The translations under genes were made by a program, and so were the position numbers. Positions 26,362-36,224 of a DNA stretch of 64,000 nucleotides are shown here, piece by piece. Origin of the DNA: an uncultured Acidobacteriia bacterium (GTDB taxonomy: Bacteria > Acidobacteriota > Terriglobia > Bryobacterales > Bryobacteraceae); contig CAINNJ010000009.1 of the NCBI GenBank assembly GCA_903851195.1, positions 1 through 64,000 of the forward strand, given 5' to 3'. The stretch's first letter is position 1; the number at the start of each line of letters is the position of its first letter. The notes under the pieces were generated by a model. The model did not search any database. It was given only the letters and a program-made list of their open reading frames with translations, and was not told the origin of the DNA.

Positions 26362-28404
26362 CTATACGAAAGCCGCGGGTGGCGGCGGGTCTTCGGGCCG
26401 TCCGGCATTCGACAGCGGAACGTAGATCAGCGTGAGCGCCAGAACGGCGAGTACCACTAATCCGGCGGTGTAAGAGGGCGCCTTGAAAAACTCCGGAATC
26501 TTCACGTCGAAGAAATTGAACGTAGCCGTAACCAACCCCATCAGCGCCTCGCCGGCGATCAGTCCGGAGACCGCCAGCACGCCGACGCTTTCGATGCGGA
26601 TCTTCTGCGCTTCATTCATATTGCGGCTCTTCGAGATGCTGTCCGATACCCAGCGAATCATGCCGCCGATGAAGATCGCGAAGGTGGTGCCGAGCGGCAG
26701 GTACATGCCGATGGCCACCAGCATGGGGCTCTTGACGCCGATCATGATCAGAGCGATGCCCATCAGAATCCCGGCGACGATCAGAGGCCACGCCATATCG
26801 CCACCCACGATTCCCTGCGAGAGCGAGGCCATCAGGCCCGCCTGGGGAGCAGGCAGAGCGCGGTCGCCGAAGCCGATGCCGCCGGCGTTGATGTTGCCCT
26901 GGTGCAGCACCAGCAACGGGAAGTACATGACGGCGCTGGCGAGCACCACCGCGATCAGTTCCACGATCTGAATGCTGCGCGGCGTGCCGCCCAGGATGTA
27001 GCCGACTTTGAAATCCTGCAGCAGTTCGCCGGAGACGGCGCTCGAAACACAGACCACGGCCGCGACGCCCAGCACCGCGATCACACCGCCGGTGCCCTTC
27101 ACGCCCAGCGCCACCATCAGCAACGCCGCAATGATGACCGTGGAAAGAGTCAGGCCGGAGATGGGGTTGTTCGAGGAGCCGATCACGCCGACCAGATAAC
27201 CGGAGACGGTGGCGAAACAGAAGCCGACTACCAGCATCACGATGGCTGCGACCGAACCGGCCACCAGACCACCCGAGAGATACGTGTAAAGCACGATCAT
27301 CAGCGCGAACACCACGAAGATGCCGGCCAGCACCACGCGCGAACTCATATAGCGTTCGGTGCGCGCGGTGGTTTCGGCGGGCGCCGCGCCGGTCTTCATT
27401 TCTTTGAAAGCCCGGCTCAGGCCCGCGAAAAGAGACTTGCGCATCTTGAACAAGGTGTAAGTAGCGCCGGTCAGCATGCCGCCTACGGCGATGGGACGCA
27501 CGATGAAGCGCCAGACACTGTTGGCCAGTCCGAGCCAGCTTTCGTCGTTCGAGCCCGGCGGCAGGAAGGCCTGCAACTGCGGTCCCAGGAAGTACATCAG
27601 CAGCGGAATCAGCAAGCCCCAGGCGATGATGCTGCCGGAGAAGTTGAGAGCCGAAAGGGCCGGTCCGATGACGTAGCCGACACCGACGTAGGCGGGACTG
27701 ATGGTGGGGCCGGAGAAGATGGTGACGCCGCCGGTGGTCAGGGCGTTTTTGGTGCCGGGCGCGCCCAGCCGCAGGGAGGTCTTCCCCAGACTTCCCACGT
27801 GAAAGAACCAGTCTTTATCCGTGGCGAAACTGTTGAACGCGCCGGCGAGAAAGATGCCCGCGCCCATCGCCATGTTGTAGAAGAGGAACTTCGCCGCCTG
27901 CGCGCCCACCTGACCGGCCTTGTGGATCTGCGAGGCCGCGACGGACTCGGGAAACGGCAGATCGGGATCTTCCACCAGAACCCGCCGCACCAGCGACACA
28001 AACAGGACACCGAGGATACTGCCGATCATCATCAGCGCGGTGGATTTCCAGTACGCCGTGCCCGGCGAGAAGTCCAGCCAGGAGCGCGAGATGACGAAGG
28101 CCGGAATGGTGAAGATGGCGCCCGCCGCCACCGATTCACCAATAGAACCGGCGGTTCGCGCGATGTTCTCTTCCAGAATGGAGCCTTTGAAAACGCGCAG
28201 CACCGCCATCCCGATCACGGCAGCAGGGTAGGTAGCGGCGATGGTCTGGCCCGCGCGCAGGCCCAGATAGGCGTTCGCGGCGCCCAGCACCACGCACATC
28301 ACCAGGCCGAGGAGCACCGCACGCAGCGTGAACTCCTTCATCTGCACGTTCGGCGGTACGAACGGTTTGTGTTCGTGAGGTTTCCCGGGAATGTTGGGTG
28401 TCAT
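26362..28404 (-). CDS. OPT family oligopeptide transporter
   Basis: The 680-residue protein is almost entirely membrane-spanning (about 14-16 hydrophobic segments). It starts with a short cytoplasmic region and then FTLRAVLLGLVMCVVLGAAN and AYLGLRAGQTIAATYPAAVI, the OPT signature. OPT carriers import peptides or metal-chelate complexes with protons; the substrate is not evident. Its start overlaps the yqeY stop (28401-28404), so the two are coupled. Confidence 0.92.
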   Translation of the reverse strand: MTPNIPGKPHEHKPFVPPNVQMKEFTLRAVLLGLVMCVVLGAANAYLGLRAGQTIAATYPAAVIGMAVLRVFKGSILEENIARTAGSIGESVAAGAIFTIPAFVISRSWLDFSPGTAYWKSTALMMIGSILGVLFVSLVRRVLVEDPDLPFPESVAASQIHKAGQVGAQAAKFLFYNMAMGAGIFLAGAFNSFATDKDWFFHVGSLGKTSLRLGAPGTKNALTTGGVTIFSGPTISPAYVGVGYVIGPALSALNFSGSIIAWGLLIPLLMYFLGPQLQAFLPPGSNDESWLGLANSVWRFIVRPIAVGGMLTGATYTLFKMRKSLFAGLSRAFKEMKTGAAPAETTARTERYMSSRVVLAGIFVVFALMIVLYTYLSGGLVAGSVAAIVMLVVGFCFATVSGYLVGVIGSSNNPISGLTLSTVIIAALLMVALGVKGTGGVIAVLGVAAVVCVSSAVSGELLQDFKVGYILGGTPRSIQIVELIAVVLASAVMYFPLLVLHQGNINAGGIGFGDRALPAPQAGLMASLSQGIVGGDMAWPLIVAGILMGIALIMIGVKSPMLVAIGMYLPLGTTFAIFIGGMIRWVSDSISKSRNMNEAQKIRIESVGVLAVSGLIAGEALMGLVTATFNFFDVKIPEFFKAPSYTAGLVVLAVLALTLIYVPLSNAGRPEDPPPPAAFV

Positions 28405-28850
28405 GAGAGCCTGGCTTTTACTTTCTCACTCAGTACCTTGCCGTCCACCGTTTTCCCGGCAAGCTTCGCCTGGGCGGACTTGATCACGAGGCCCATCTGT
28501 TTGGCCGAAGAGGCGCCGGTCTCCTGAACGGCCGCTTCCACGGCCGCATCCAGATCGGCGTCGCTCGCCGAGGCGGGCAGATAGCTCTCCACGATCAGGC
28601 GCTCGGCATCCTCTTTGGCGGCCAGTTCCTCGCGGCCACCGGTGCGAAACATTTCCGCGGATTCCACGCGCTGCTTGGCCAGGCTTTTCAGAATCTGCTG
28701 TTCGGCGGCCTCGGTCAGGGGCTTGGAAGGATCCGCCACGGTTGCCTTTTGCAGAGCCGTTTTGACCATTCGGATGACGCTCAGCCGCAGCTCATCCTTC
28801 GCCTTCATGGAGGCTACCAGGTCTTTCTGTAACTGATCGAGTAATGCCAT
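28401..28850 (-). CDS. GatB/YqeY domain protein
   Basis: The 149-residue protein carries the YqeY fold: LLDQLQKDLVASMKAKDELR, LSVIRMVKTALQKA and the C-terminal QMGLVIKSAQAKLAGKTVDG. The domain is shared with the tail of GatB and may interact with tRNA; the stand-alone protein's role is unclear. It is translationally coupled to the OPT gene. Confidence 0.9.
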   Translation of the reverse strand: MALLDQLQKDLVASMKAKDELRLSVIRMVKTALQKATVADPSKPLTEAAEQQILKSLAKQRVESAEMFRTGGREELAAKEDAERLIVESYLPASASDADLDAAVEAAVQETGASSAKQMGLVIKSAQAKLAGKTVDGKVLSEKVKARLS

Positions 28851-28884
28851 GTCTTTGATATTGTAAAGACTTTACTTCCTTCTC

Positions 28885-30051
28885 ATGCACATACGCAAGC
28901 AACGGCTGCTGACGCCCGGCCCGACACCTCTGTACCCGCCGGCTCTGCATGCCATGATGGCGTCCGATATCCATCACCGCACCGAAGAATTCCGGACCGT
29001 GTACAAGTCCGCGCTGGCAGGCCTGAAGGCCGTCTACGGGACCACGAACGACGTGCTCTGCATGGCCGCTTCCGGCTCCGGCGCGATGGACGCTTCGGTA
29101 TCCAATCTGTTTTCCCGCGGCGATAAGGTCATTGTCTGCACGGCAGGCAAGTTCGGGGAGCGCTGGGTGGAAATCGCGCGCGCTTACGGGCTGGACGCCA
29201 ACGTTCTGGAAGCTCCGTACGGCAGCGTGGTGACGCCGGACCGGGTGGAAGAAGCCCTGCGTGCCGAACCGGGGACCAAAGGCGTGTTCATTCAGGCGTC
29301 CGAGTCTTCCACGGGCGCGGAGCACGATATCGAATCGATCGGGAAGATGGTCCGGAAGACCGATGCGATCTTCGTGGTGGATGCGATTACGGGCCTCGGA
29401 ACCATGCCGCTCGACATCGAAGCGTGGGGGCTCGATGTGGTGATCGGCGGGTCGCAGAAGGCGTTTATGATTCCTCCGGGTCTGGCGTTTCTTTCAGTGA
29501 GCCCGAAGGCGTGGGAACTCGGGAAATCCGCTACCCTGCCCCACTACTATTTCGACCTGAAGAAAGAGAAAAAGAGCGGCGATGGCGGGGAATCCACGTG
29601 GACGCCGGCCACGTCGCTCATTCTCGCGCTGAACGAGGCGCTGCTTTACATCCGCGGCATGGGGATGGCGAAGCTGGTGGAGAACGCGCAGTTGCTGGCG
29701 CGCGCCACTCGCGAGGCGGCCGTTGCGCTCGATCTGAAGCTGTTCGCCACAAGGCCCGGCAGTTCGCTCACGGCAATTTGCCCGCCCGCGGGGATGAGTT
29801 CCGCGGTCATCGTGAAAGGCTTTAAACAGAAGTTCGGGGCCGTGATCACGGGCGGCCAGGGCAGCATGAAGAATGAGATTTTTCGGCTGGCTCACCTCGG
29901 TTACTTCGACTTTTCCGACCTGTTCAGCGTGATCGCCGGGCTCGAACTGATTCTGCGCGCCAACGGGCACAGGGTGGAACTCGGCAAGGGCGTCGCCGCG
30001 GTGCAGACGGTTTACGAAGCGGCCGAAGTCGGCGTGCAGGCCGCGGCATGA
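28885..30051 (+). CDS. Class V aminotransferase (serine/phosphoserine-glyoxylate-pyruvate type)
   Basis: This PLP enzyme of 388 residues begins RLLTPGPTPLYPPALHAMM and has the PLP-lysine in IGGSQKAFMIPPGLAF (Lys192) and Asp in VVDAITGLGTMPLD. It belongs to the alanine-glyoxylate/serine-pyruvate aminotransferase group. Its stop overlaps the serA start (ATGA), so it probably supplies the phosphoserine transamination step in place of a classical SerC, as seen in some other phyla. This assignment rests on context. Confidence 0.85.
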   Translation: MHIRKQRLLTPGPTPLYPPALHAMMASDIHHRTEEFRTVYKSALAGLKAVYGTTNDVLCMAASGSGAMDASVSNLFSRGDKVIVCTAGKFGERWVEIARAYGLDANVLEAPYGSVVTPDRVEEALRAEPGTKGVFIQASESSTGAEHDIESIGKMVRKTDAIFVVDAITGLGTMPLDIEAWGLDVVIGGSQKAFMIPPGLAFLSVSPKAWELGKSATLPHYYFDLKKEKKSGDGGESTWTPATSLILALNEALLYIRGMGMAKLVENAQLLARATREAAVALDLKLFATRPGSSLTAICPPAGMSSAVIVKGFKQKFGAVITGGQGSMKNEIFRLAHLGYFDFSDLFSVIAGLELILRANGHRVELGKGVAAVQTVYEAAEVGVQAAA

Positions 30052-31628
30052 ACGTCCTGATCGCCGAGCCGATTGCGCAGGCAGCCATCGAACTGCTGCG
30101 GGCGCGTGCGGGGTGGAACGTGACGGTCTCCAACCCGCGGGAGTTCACGCAGCATCTGGCCGATGCGGAAGCGCTGGTGGTGCGCAGCGCGGTTCGTGTG
30201 ACGGCGGAAGTGTTCGCGATGGCTCCGAAACTTCGCGTCATCGGGCGCGCGGGCGCGGCCGTGGACAACGTCGACCTGACCGCGGCCACCGCGAACGGCG
30301 TGCTGGTGATGAACACGCCGGGCGCCAATGCCGTCTCCGTCGCGGAACATACCATCGCCCTGATGCTCTCGATGGCGCGTTCCATTCCGCAGGCGAATGC
30401 GTCGACGAAGGCCGGGAAGTGGGAATACCGGAAGTTTCTCGGCAGCGAACTGCGCGGGAAGACGCTGGGTGTCATCGGACTGGGCAGCATTGGCCGGGAG
30501 GTGGTGAAGCGCGCCCGCGCGTTCGAGATGCGCGTGATCGCGCTGGACCCGTACGTGACCCCGCAACTGGCCAAAGACGCCGGCGTGGAACTGGCGAGCG
30601 CCGCGGAGCTTTACCGGCAGAGCGACTACATCACGCTGCACGTTTCTCTTACGCTGGAGACCGACGGCCTGCTGAACCGGGACGCGTTCGCGCGGATGAA
30701 GCCGGGCGTGCGCATCGTCAACTGCGCGCGCGGCGAACTGGTGGACGAAGGGGCGCTGCGGGAGGCCATGGAATCCGGCAAGGTGGCGGGCGCGGCGCTC
30801 GACGTGTTCGCCGACGAGCCGGCCGGCCCCGGGAATCCGCTGTTCGCCCTCGATTCCCTGCTCGCCACGCCGCATATCGGCGGCGCTACCGAAGAAGCCC
30901 AGGAGCATGTCGGGGTGCGGATCGCGCAACAGCTGCTGGACTATCTGGAAAACGGTGTCGCGGTGCATGCCGTGAACATCCCGTCGCTATCGACGGAACA
31001 GTATCAGGCGGCCGCGCCGTTTATCGATCTGGCGGAGAAACTCGGCATTCTGGCGGCACATCTGGCGGACGGCAATCCGAAAATGGCGCGGCTCACCTGG
31101 TTCGGCCGGGTGGCGGACCGGAATACCATCCTGCTGCGAAACGCGGGTCTGGCGGGCGCGCTGAACCGGTCCGTCGCCGGGAAGAAAGCCAATGTGGTGA
31201 ACGCCATGCAGATCGCGGCGGACCGCGGCTGGAGCGTCTCCGAAGTGCATGACAAAAGCCCGGGGCAACCGGACTCCATTCGCTTCGAACTGGAGACCGA
31301 TTCCGGCGTCACGGCGGTGGAAGGCGCAGTGGTGCTGGGGAAGGCGCGGCTGCTGCACGTGGAAGATATCTATTGCGAAGCGCCGCTCAACGGGCCACTG
31401 GTCTGCGTGAAAAGTCTGGACGTTCCCGGGGTGGTGGGCCATATGGGCACCGTGCTCGGCGCGAACCGGATCAATATCGCGAATTTCTCGCTGGGACGGC
31501 GCGATTCGGGCGAACCGTCGGAGGCGATTTCGATCATTACGACGGACTCGCTGGTGCCCCAGAGCGTACTCGACCAGCTTCTGGCGAACCCCGCGGTCCG
31601 GCTGGCCCGCGCCGTGGCGATGGCTTAG
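30048..31628 (+). CDS. serA: D-3-phosphoglycerate dehydrogenase (long form)
   Basis: SerA oxidises 3-phosphoglycerate to start serine synthesis. The 526-residue protein has the catalytic and NAD domains (GKTLGVIGLGSIGREVVKRA; NCARGELVDEGAL; TPHIGGATEEAQ), then an allosteric substrate-binding domain and a C-terminal ACT domain (VPGVVGHMGTVLGANRINIA). This is the same layout and length as the Mycobacterium-type enzyme. It overlaps the aminotransferase by four bases. Confidence 0.96.
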   Translation: MNVLIAEPIAQAAIELLRARAGWNVTVSNPREFTQHLADAEALVVRSAVRVTAEVFAMAPKLRVIGRAGAAVDNVDLTAATANGVLVMNTPGANAVSVAEHTIALMLSMARSIPQANASTKAGKWEYRKFLGSELRGKTLGVIGLGSIGREVVKRARAFEMRVIALDPYVTPQLAKDAGVELASAAELYRQSDYITLHVSLTLETDGLLNRDAFARMKPGVRIVNCARGELVDEGALREAMESGKVAGAALDVFADEPAGPGNPLFALDSLLATPHIGGATEEAQEHVGVRIAQQLLDYLENGVAVHAVNIPSLSTEQYQAAAPFIDLAEKLGILAAHLADGNPKMARLTWFGRVADRNTILLRNAGLAGALNRSVAGKKANVVNAMQIAADRGWSVSEVHDKSPGQPDSIRFELETDSGVTAVEGAVVLGKARLLHVEDIYCEAPLNGPLVCVKSLDVPGVVGHMGTVLGANRINIANFSLGRRDSGEPSEAISIITTDSLVPQSVLDQLLANPAVRLARAVAMA

Positions 31629-31640
31629 AGAAGAGCGGAA

Positions 31641-32180
31641 CTACTTCTTTTTGGAGCTTTCCGCCAGGGCTTTGAGTTGCGTCAGGCCGCGTTCGAAATC
31701 GGGGCCGATCATCTTATCCATGCTGTAAAAGAGGGAGACGGCCTTCAGCGCGAGATTGTTCTGGCCGCTCATATCCCAGGTGACCACGCTGCCCTCGCGC
31801 TCCGGCCGGACGGCGAAACTGATGGCGCTGTTGGAAACATAGGGACGGGTGAAGGACAGGTCGATGCCGATATGCGTGTTGGGACGGCTGTCGGTGATCA
31901 GCATGGCGCCTTCGCCGGCCTGGGTGTTGCCGGACCACTTATATATCGCGCCCATGCCTTCGTGCGGGCCTTCGTAGGACTGTTTCATCGACCGGTCGAG
32001 GTTGACCCAGGGCGACCAGCCGTCCCACTTGTGAAAGTCGTTGATGTAACCGAAGACGACTTCCGGCGGCGCGTCAATCGCGATGCTGCGACGAACGGTG
32101 TATCCGGCGGGCTGCATGGCGATTACGCCGAACAAAATAAGAACCGCAATCGCGAATGCCAGGAGGGCTTTTTTCAACAT
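31641..32180 (-). CDS. SRPBCC (START-like) membrane-anchored protein
   Basis: The 179-residue protein has an N-terminal hydrophobic segment (LLAFAIAVLILFGVIAMQ) and then a polyketide-cyclase/dehydrase-like domain: RRSIAIDAPPEVVFGYINDF and HKWDGWSPWVNLDRSMKQSY. Such domains bind hydrophobic ligands; no catalytic role can be assigned. It starts 30 bases after the leucine-rich-repeat gene and may be the last gene of the ubiX-pheA-lon unit. Its 3' end faces serA. Confidence 0.8.
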   Translation of the reverse strand: MLKKALLAFAIAVLILFGVIAMQPAGYTVRRSIAIDAPPEVVFGYINDFHKWDGWSPWVNLDRSMKQSYEGPHEGMGAIYKWSGNTQAGEGAMLITDSRPNTHIGIDLSFTRPYVSNSAISFAVRPEREGSVVTWDMSGQNNLALKAVSLFYSMDKMIGPDFERGLTQLKALAESSKKK

Positions 32181-32210
32181 AATTTCACTCTTGTATCAGC
32201 AATTACTTTA

Positions 32211-32951
32211 TCAGTCCGGTTCCACCAGGCGGGTGTTCGGCAGGGCGGACCGGAGATGCGAAACTCCGGCCGCGGTGATACCCGTAAAACTCACGTTTAA
32301 TTCCGTGAGACTGCGCAATCCGCCGAGCACGGGAACGCTGGCATCGGTAATCGAGCAGCGTGTCAGCCAGAGGATTTCGAGACCGGCGAGTCGGGCGAGC
32401 GCGGTCGCGCCCTCGTCGGTCACCATGTGCGCGCAGAGATCCAGATGCCGGAGGGTGGGAATGCCGCACAGGAACCGCAGTCCGGTGTCCGTGATGCGGG
32501 GGCCCAGCCAGAGCGTTTCGAGAGGCAGTGCGGAGAGCGCTTTCACGCCGGCGTCCGTCACGCCGGTCATGTGCAGTTCCGCCTGGCGAAGGGTGGGAAA
32601 GGCCGCCAGCGCGGTCGCGCAGCTGTCGCCGACGTGCCTGCAGCCCTCCAGCCGGACATCCCGCAACGGCGCGGCTTCCAGGATTCGGAAATCGCCCCGG
32701 ATATTCGTGTAGGCGAGATTCAGGTACTCCAGATGCCGGAGCGGCCGCAGGTGCGGAAAGATGCCGTCGTCGAGCGGCATCTCGCCGAGGCAAAGCCCCT
32801 TGAGCCGGGTGAGACGGCTGAGCGGCTCCAGATCCGCATTGGTGAGATGGCCGCCCCAGATGGTGAGCTGTTCCAGTTCCTGGTCCGCTTCGAGGCCGCG
32901 CAGGAAGGCGGGCGTGACATCGTCACCGCTAACCAGAATTTTATCGGGCAT
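32211..32951 (-). CDS. Leucine-rich-repeat protein
   Basis: The 246-residue protein is built of about eight leucine-rich repeats of the cysteine-containing/AMN1 style, for example VTDAGVKALSALPLETLWLG and ITDTGLRFLCGIPTLRHLDL. There is no signal peptide, so it is probably cytoplasmic. Its start overlaps the end of lon by 11 bases, so it is coupled to the protease gene. It might be a substrate adaptor or binding partner; that is inference from context only. Confidence 0.8.
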   Translation of the reverse strand: MPDKILVSGDDVTPAFLRGLEADQELEQLTIWGGHLTNADLEPLSRLTRLKGLCLGEMPLDDGIFPHLRPLRHLEYLNLAYTNIRGDFRILEAAPLRDVRLEGCRHVGDSCATALAAFPTLRQAELHMTGVTDAGVKALSALPLETLWLGPRITDTGLRFLCGIPTLRHLDLCAHMVTDEGATALARLAGLEILWLTRCSITDASVPVLGGLRSLTELNVSFTGITAAGVSHLRSALPNTRLVEPD

Positions 32952-35391
32952 CGGGAACCTCCGCGAAGGCGAGGCGGATTACCTCGTCCATCGACTTAAC
33001 GTAGTGCAGCCGGAGGTCGCCGGTCTGCTCCGATTTCAGATCTTCCCGCACATTCACCTCATTGTCGGCCGGCAAAACGATTTCGGTGACGCCCCCGCGT
33101 TTCGCCGCCAGCACCTTTTCCCGGATGCCGCCGACCGGCAGCACCAGGCCGCCCAGGGTAATCTCGCCCGTCATGGCGAGGTTTTGGCGGACGCATTTCC
33201 CCGTGAGGATGGAATACAAAGCGGTGGCCACGGTGACACCCGCGGAGGGCCCGTCCTTCGGAATCGCGCCGGCGGGCACGTGAACGTGCAGGTCGGATAC
33301 GCGGAAAATTTCCGGGTCGATTCCCAGCCGCGGCGCGTTGGCGCGCACCCAGGTCAGCGCCGCCTGGACGGACTCCTGCATCACGGAACCCAGCTGGCCC
33401 GTCATGATGAGGCCCTTGCTGCCGCCCGGCATGCGGCCGGCTTCGATAAAGAGGATATCGCCGCCCACCGGGGTCCAGGCGAGTCCGACGGCGACACCGG
33501 GACGCTGCGTTCTTTCGGAAACCTCGGTTTCGGGGCGGAACCGGGGCGCGCCCAGAAGCTGTTCCACGCCCTCCGGATTGATTTCGGCAAGCACCGGTTT
33601 CCCCTCGGCATACGCCCGGGCCACCTTCCGGCACACCGAGCCGATTTCGCGCTCCAGGCTGCGCACGCCCGCTTCCCTCGTGTAGCCACGGACGAGGAAG
33701 CGGACCGCGGCATCGGTAAATTCGAGCGGCTTGTCTTCTTCGAGGGCGTTCTCCGTTTTTTGCCGGGGAATCAGGTAACGGAAGGCGATGATGACCTTCT
33801 CCTGCTCCGTGTACCCCGGCAGCTGGATGATTTCCATGCGGTCGCGCAGGGCTTCGGGAATGGTGTCCAGCACGTTGGCGGTGGTGATGAAGAGAACCCG
33901 GCTGAGATCGAAGGGCTGGTCCAGGTAGTTATCCCGAAAGGTGGAATTCTGCTCGGGATCGAGAACTTCGAGGAGCGCAGAGGCCGGATCGCCGCGAAAG
34001 TCGCGCCCGAGTTTGTCCACTTCATCCAGAATGAAGACCGGATCGTTCGCGCCCGCGCGGCGCAGCGCCTGCACGATCTGGCCGGGCAGCGCGCCGATGT
34101 AGGTGCGGCGATGTCCGCGGATTTCCGCCTCATCATGCATGCCGCCCATGGAGATCCGCTGGAATTTCCTGCCAAGAGCCCGGGCGATGGACCGGCCCAG
34201 AGAGGTTTTGCCGACGCCGGGAGGTCCCACGAAACAGAGAATCGGCCCTTTCAGGAGCGGCTTCAGCTGCATCACGGCGAGAAAATCCAGGATGCGGTCT
34301 TTCACCTTTTCGAGGTCATAATGGTCTTCGTCCAGAATGGCGGCGGCTCGCTGCACATTGACCGCCTCGCCGGTGGATGTGCTCCAGGGCAGAGTGGTCA
34401 TCCACTCGAGCCAGGTGCGGGCAACGGTGTGCTCGGGCGACAACGGGGTGATACGCGCAAACCGGTGCAGTTCCTTCAGAGCTTCCTGCTTCACGGTTTC
34501 GGGCATGCCGGCTTTTTCGATCTTCTGCCGAAACTCCTCTTCTTCCTGTTCGCGATCCTCGCCTTCGCCCAGTTCCTTCCGGATCGCCTTGAGCTGCTCC
34601 CGGAGATAGAACTCGCGCTGGCTCTGCGAAAGCTGCCCCTGCACCTGGGACTGGATCTTCCGGCGCAATTCGAGAAGTTCCACTTCGCGCGCCAGTTGCT
34701 GGTTGATGAACTCCAGACGGGTTCGCGCGACGCTCTGCTCCAGGACGGACTGGCGCTCGGCATGGCTCAGATTCGGCAGATTGCCGGCGATGAAGTCCGC
34801 CAGACGCCCGATTTCGCCGATATTGCCGGCCGCAGTGGCCACTTCGTCGGAAATGTTCGGACTCGCGGAGATGATTTGGGTGAACTCCCCGAGTACGTTT
34901 TGTCGCAGCGCGGTGAGTTCCGGGGTAATTTCGGGCTCGATTTCCGGCAGGCGTTCGATCCGGGCGCGAAGAAAGGGGGTCCGCGACGTGTATTCCAGTG
35001 TGCGCATGCGGGAAATGCCTTCGCAAAACAGGAGTTGACCCTCGCGCATCCGGACGATTTTATGAATGACGGCGATGGTACCGGTCTGGTACAGTTCGCC
35101 GGGACCCGGATCGTCAACCCGGGGGTCGCTCTGCGAGACCACGCCGATGACGCGGTTTTCGCCCAGCGATTCGACCAGTGCGACGGAGACCGGACGGCCC
35201 ACGCTCAGCGGGAGCAGGGCGTTGGGAAAGAGCACGGTGTCGCGCACGGCCAGAATCGGCAGATCCTCGGTCGGGAGGTCCGCCGATTCCGGCGTCACGA
35301 CCGGTTCTCCGGTCACCTCGTCCACGCGCGGCTCCCCGCCTGCAGCCGGCGATTCTTCGAGGGAAACGATCTCGTCCGCTGGCCCGGTCAT
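32941..35391 (-). CDS. lon: ATP-dependent protease Lon
   Basis: Lon degrades damaged and regulatory proteins. The 816-residue protein has an N-terminal LAN domain ([20 protein letters not shown]), an AAA module with Walker [12 protein letters not shown] and Walker [19 protein letters not shown], and a protease domain with catalytic Ser in [15 protein letters not shown]. The chosen ATG at 35391 overlaps the pheA stop (ATGA); open frame upstream of it lies inside pheA. An acidic stretch of about 40 residues precedes the LAN domain. Several Lon paralogues are common in related genomes. Confidence 0.95.
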   Translation of the reverse strand: MTGPADEIVSLEESPAAGGEPRVDEVTGEPVVTPESADLPTEDLPILAVRDTVLFPNALLPLSVGRPVSVALVESLGENRVIGVVSQSDPRVDDPGPGELYQTGTIAVIHKIVRMREGQLLFCEGISRMRTLEYTSRTPFLRARIERLPEIEPEITPELTALRQNVLGEFTQIISASPNISDEVATAAGNIGEIGRLADFIAGNLPNLSHAERQSVLEQSVARTRLEFINQQLAREVELLELRRKIQSQVQGQLSQSQREFYLREQLKAIRKELGEGEDREQEEEEFRQKIEKAGMPETVKQEALKELHRFARITPLSPEHTVARTWLEWMTTLPWSTSTGEAVNVQRAAAILDEDHYDLEKVKDRILDFLAVMQLKPLLKGPILCFVGPPGVGKTSLGRSIARALGRKFQRISMGGMHDEAEIRGHRRTYIGALPGQIVQALRRAGANDPVFILDEVDKLGRDFRGDPASALLEVLDPEQNSTFRDNYLDQPFDLSRVLFITTANVLDTIPEALRDRMEIIQLPGYTEQEKVIIAFRYLIPRQKTENALEEDKPLEFTDAAVRFLVRGYTREAGVRSLEREIGSVCRKVARAYAEGKPVLAEINPEGVEQLLGAPRFRPETEVSERTQRPGVAVGLAWTPVGGDILFIEAGRMPGGSKGLIMTGQLGSVMQESVQAALTWVRANAPRLGIDPEIFRVSDLHVHVPAGAIPKDGPSAGVTVATALYSILTGKCVRQNLAMTGEITLGGLVLPVGGIREKVLAAKRGGVTEIVLPADNEVNVREDLKSEQTGDLRLHYVKSMDEVIRLAFAEVPDAR

Positions 35392-36224
35392 CGCGCAACA
35401 GGATAACAACCCTGCACACGGAGCATGTCCGCCAGTTCCGCCAGATGGTTGAGAGCGTTTTTGGCTACGGTATCCTCCTGGTGACCGAGGAAGTCCAGAT
35501 AGAAGAGGTACTCCCACGGCTTGCCCCGCAGCGGCCTCGATTCGATCTTGGTCATGTTCAGATCCCGCAGGGCGAAGGCGCTGAGACATTTGAACAGAGC
35601 GCCTGGAACGTTTTTTACCGTAAATACCAGTGATGTTTTATACTTTTTTGTTACATCGGCCGGTTTTAACTTTTTTTGGGGGGGTTCAAGAAGAAAGAAT
35701 CGGGTAAAGTTCGCGCGATCGTCTTCGATCGATTTCTTCAGGATTTTGGCGCCATAGATCCCGGCGGCAGCGGCGGAGGCGATGGCGGCGGCGTCGGGAA
35801 GCGCTTTTTCCAGGATCATTTTCACGCTTCCCGCCGTATCGTAAAACGGTATTCGTTCGTACTCCGGGTGTTTATCGAAGAAAAGACGGCACTGGTTCAG
35901 AGCGACCGGATGCGAGTAAATACGGCGGATTGCGCTGCTACGGACCCCGGGGCAGGCGATGAGATTGTGCACAATCCGGACGAAAGTTTCGCCCTGGATG
36001 GCCAGTCCGAAGTGCAGCAAATGGTCGTAGTTTTCGTGAATAGAGCCGTGTAAAGTGTTCTCAATCGGGATCACCGCGGCATCGCATTTTCCAATTGCGA
36101 CCGACTCGAATACTTCCTGGAAGGTCGGCAGAGCAACGGGTTCGGAGTTGTCTCCCGTAAGCTGGTGCAGGGCCACCTGACTGAACGCTCCGAGTTCACC
36201 CTGGAACGAGACTTTGCGCTTCAT
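35388..36224 (-). CDS. pheA: Prephenate dehydratase
   Basis: This enzyme converts prephenate to phenylpyruvate for phenylalanine synthesis. The 278-residue stand-alone form begins KVSFQGELGAFSQVALHQL, has the catalytic Thr region RANFTRFFLLEPP, and ends in an ACT domain with ESRPLRGKPWEYLFYLDF. There is no fused chorismate mutase; a separate one lies at 47381. It is sandwiched between ubiX and lon with four-base overlaps on both sides. Confidence 0.95.
   Translation of the reverse strand: MKRKVSFQGELGAFSQVALHQLTGDNSEPVALPTFQEVFESVAIGKCDAAVIPIENTLHGSIHENYDHLLHFGLAIQGETFVRIVHNLIACPGVRSSAIRRIYSHPVALNQCRLFFDKHPEYERIPFYDTAGSVKMILEKALPDAAAIASAAAAGIYGAKILKKSIEDDRANFTRFFLLEPPQKKLKPADVTKKYKTSLVFTVKNVPGALFKCLSAFALRDLNMTKIESRPLRGKPWEYLFYLDFLGHQEDTVAKNALNHLAELADMLRVQGCYPVAR

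Noticed and set aside
32761-35406. Very long open frame on the plus strand antisense to lon
   Set aside because: It mirrors the codon structure of lon, is rich in Arg, His, Asp and Phe in the way of GC-rich shadow frames, and matches no family. Similar antisense frames at 16529-18613, 26902-28527, 60272-61804 and 61957-63651 were rejected for the same reason.
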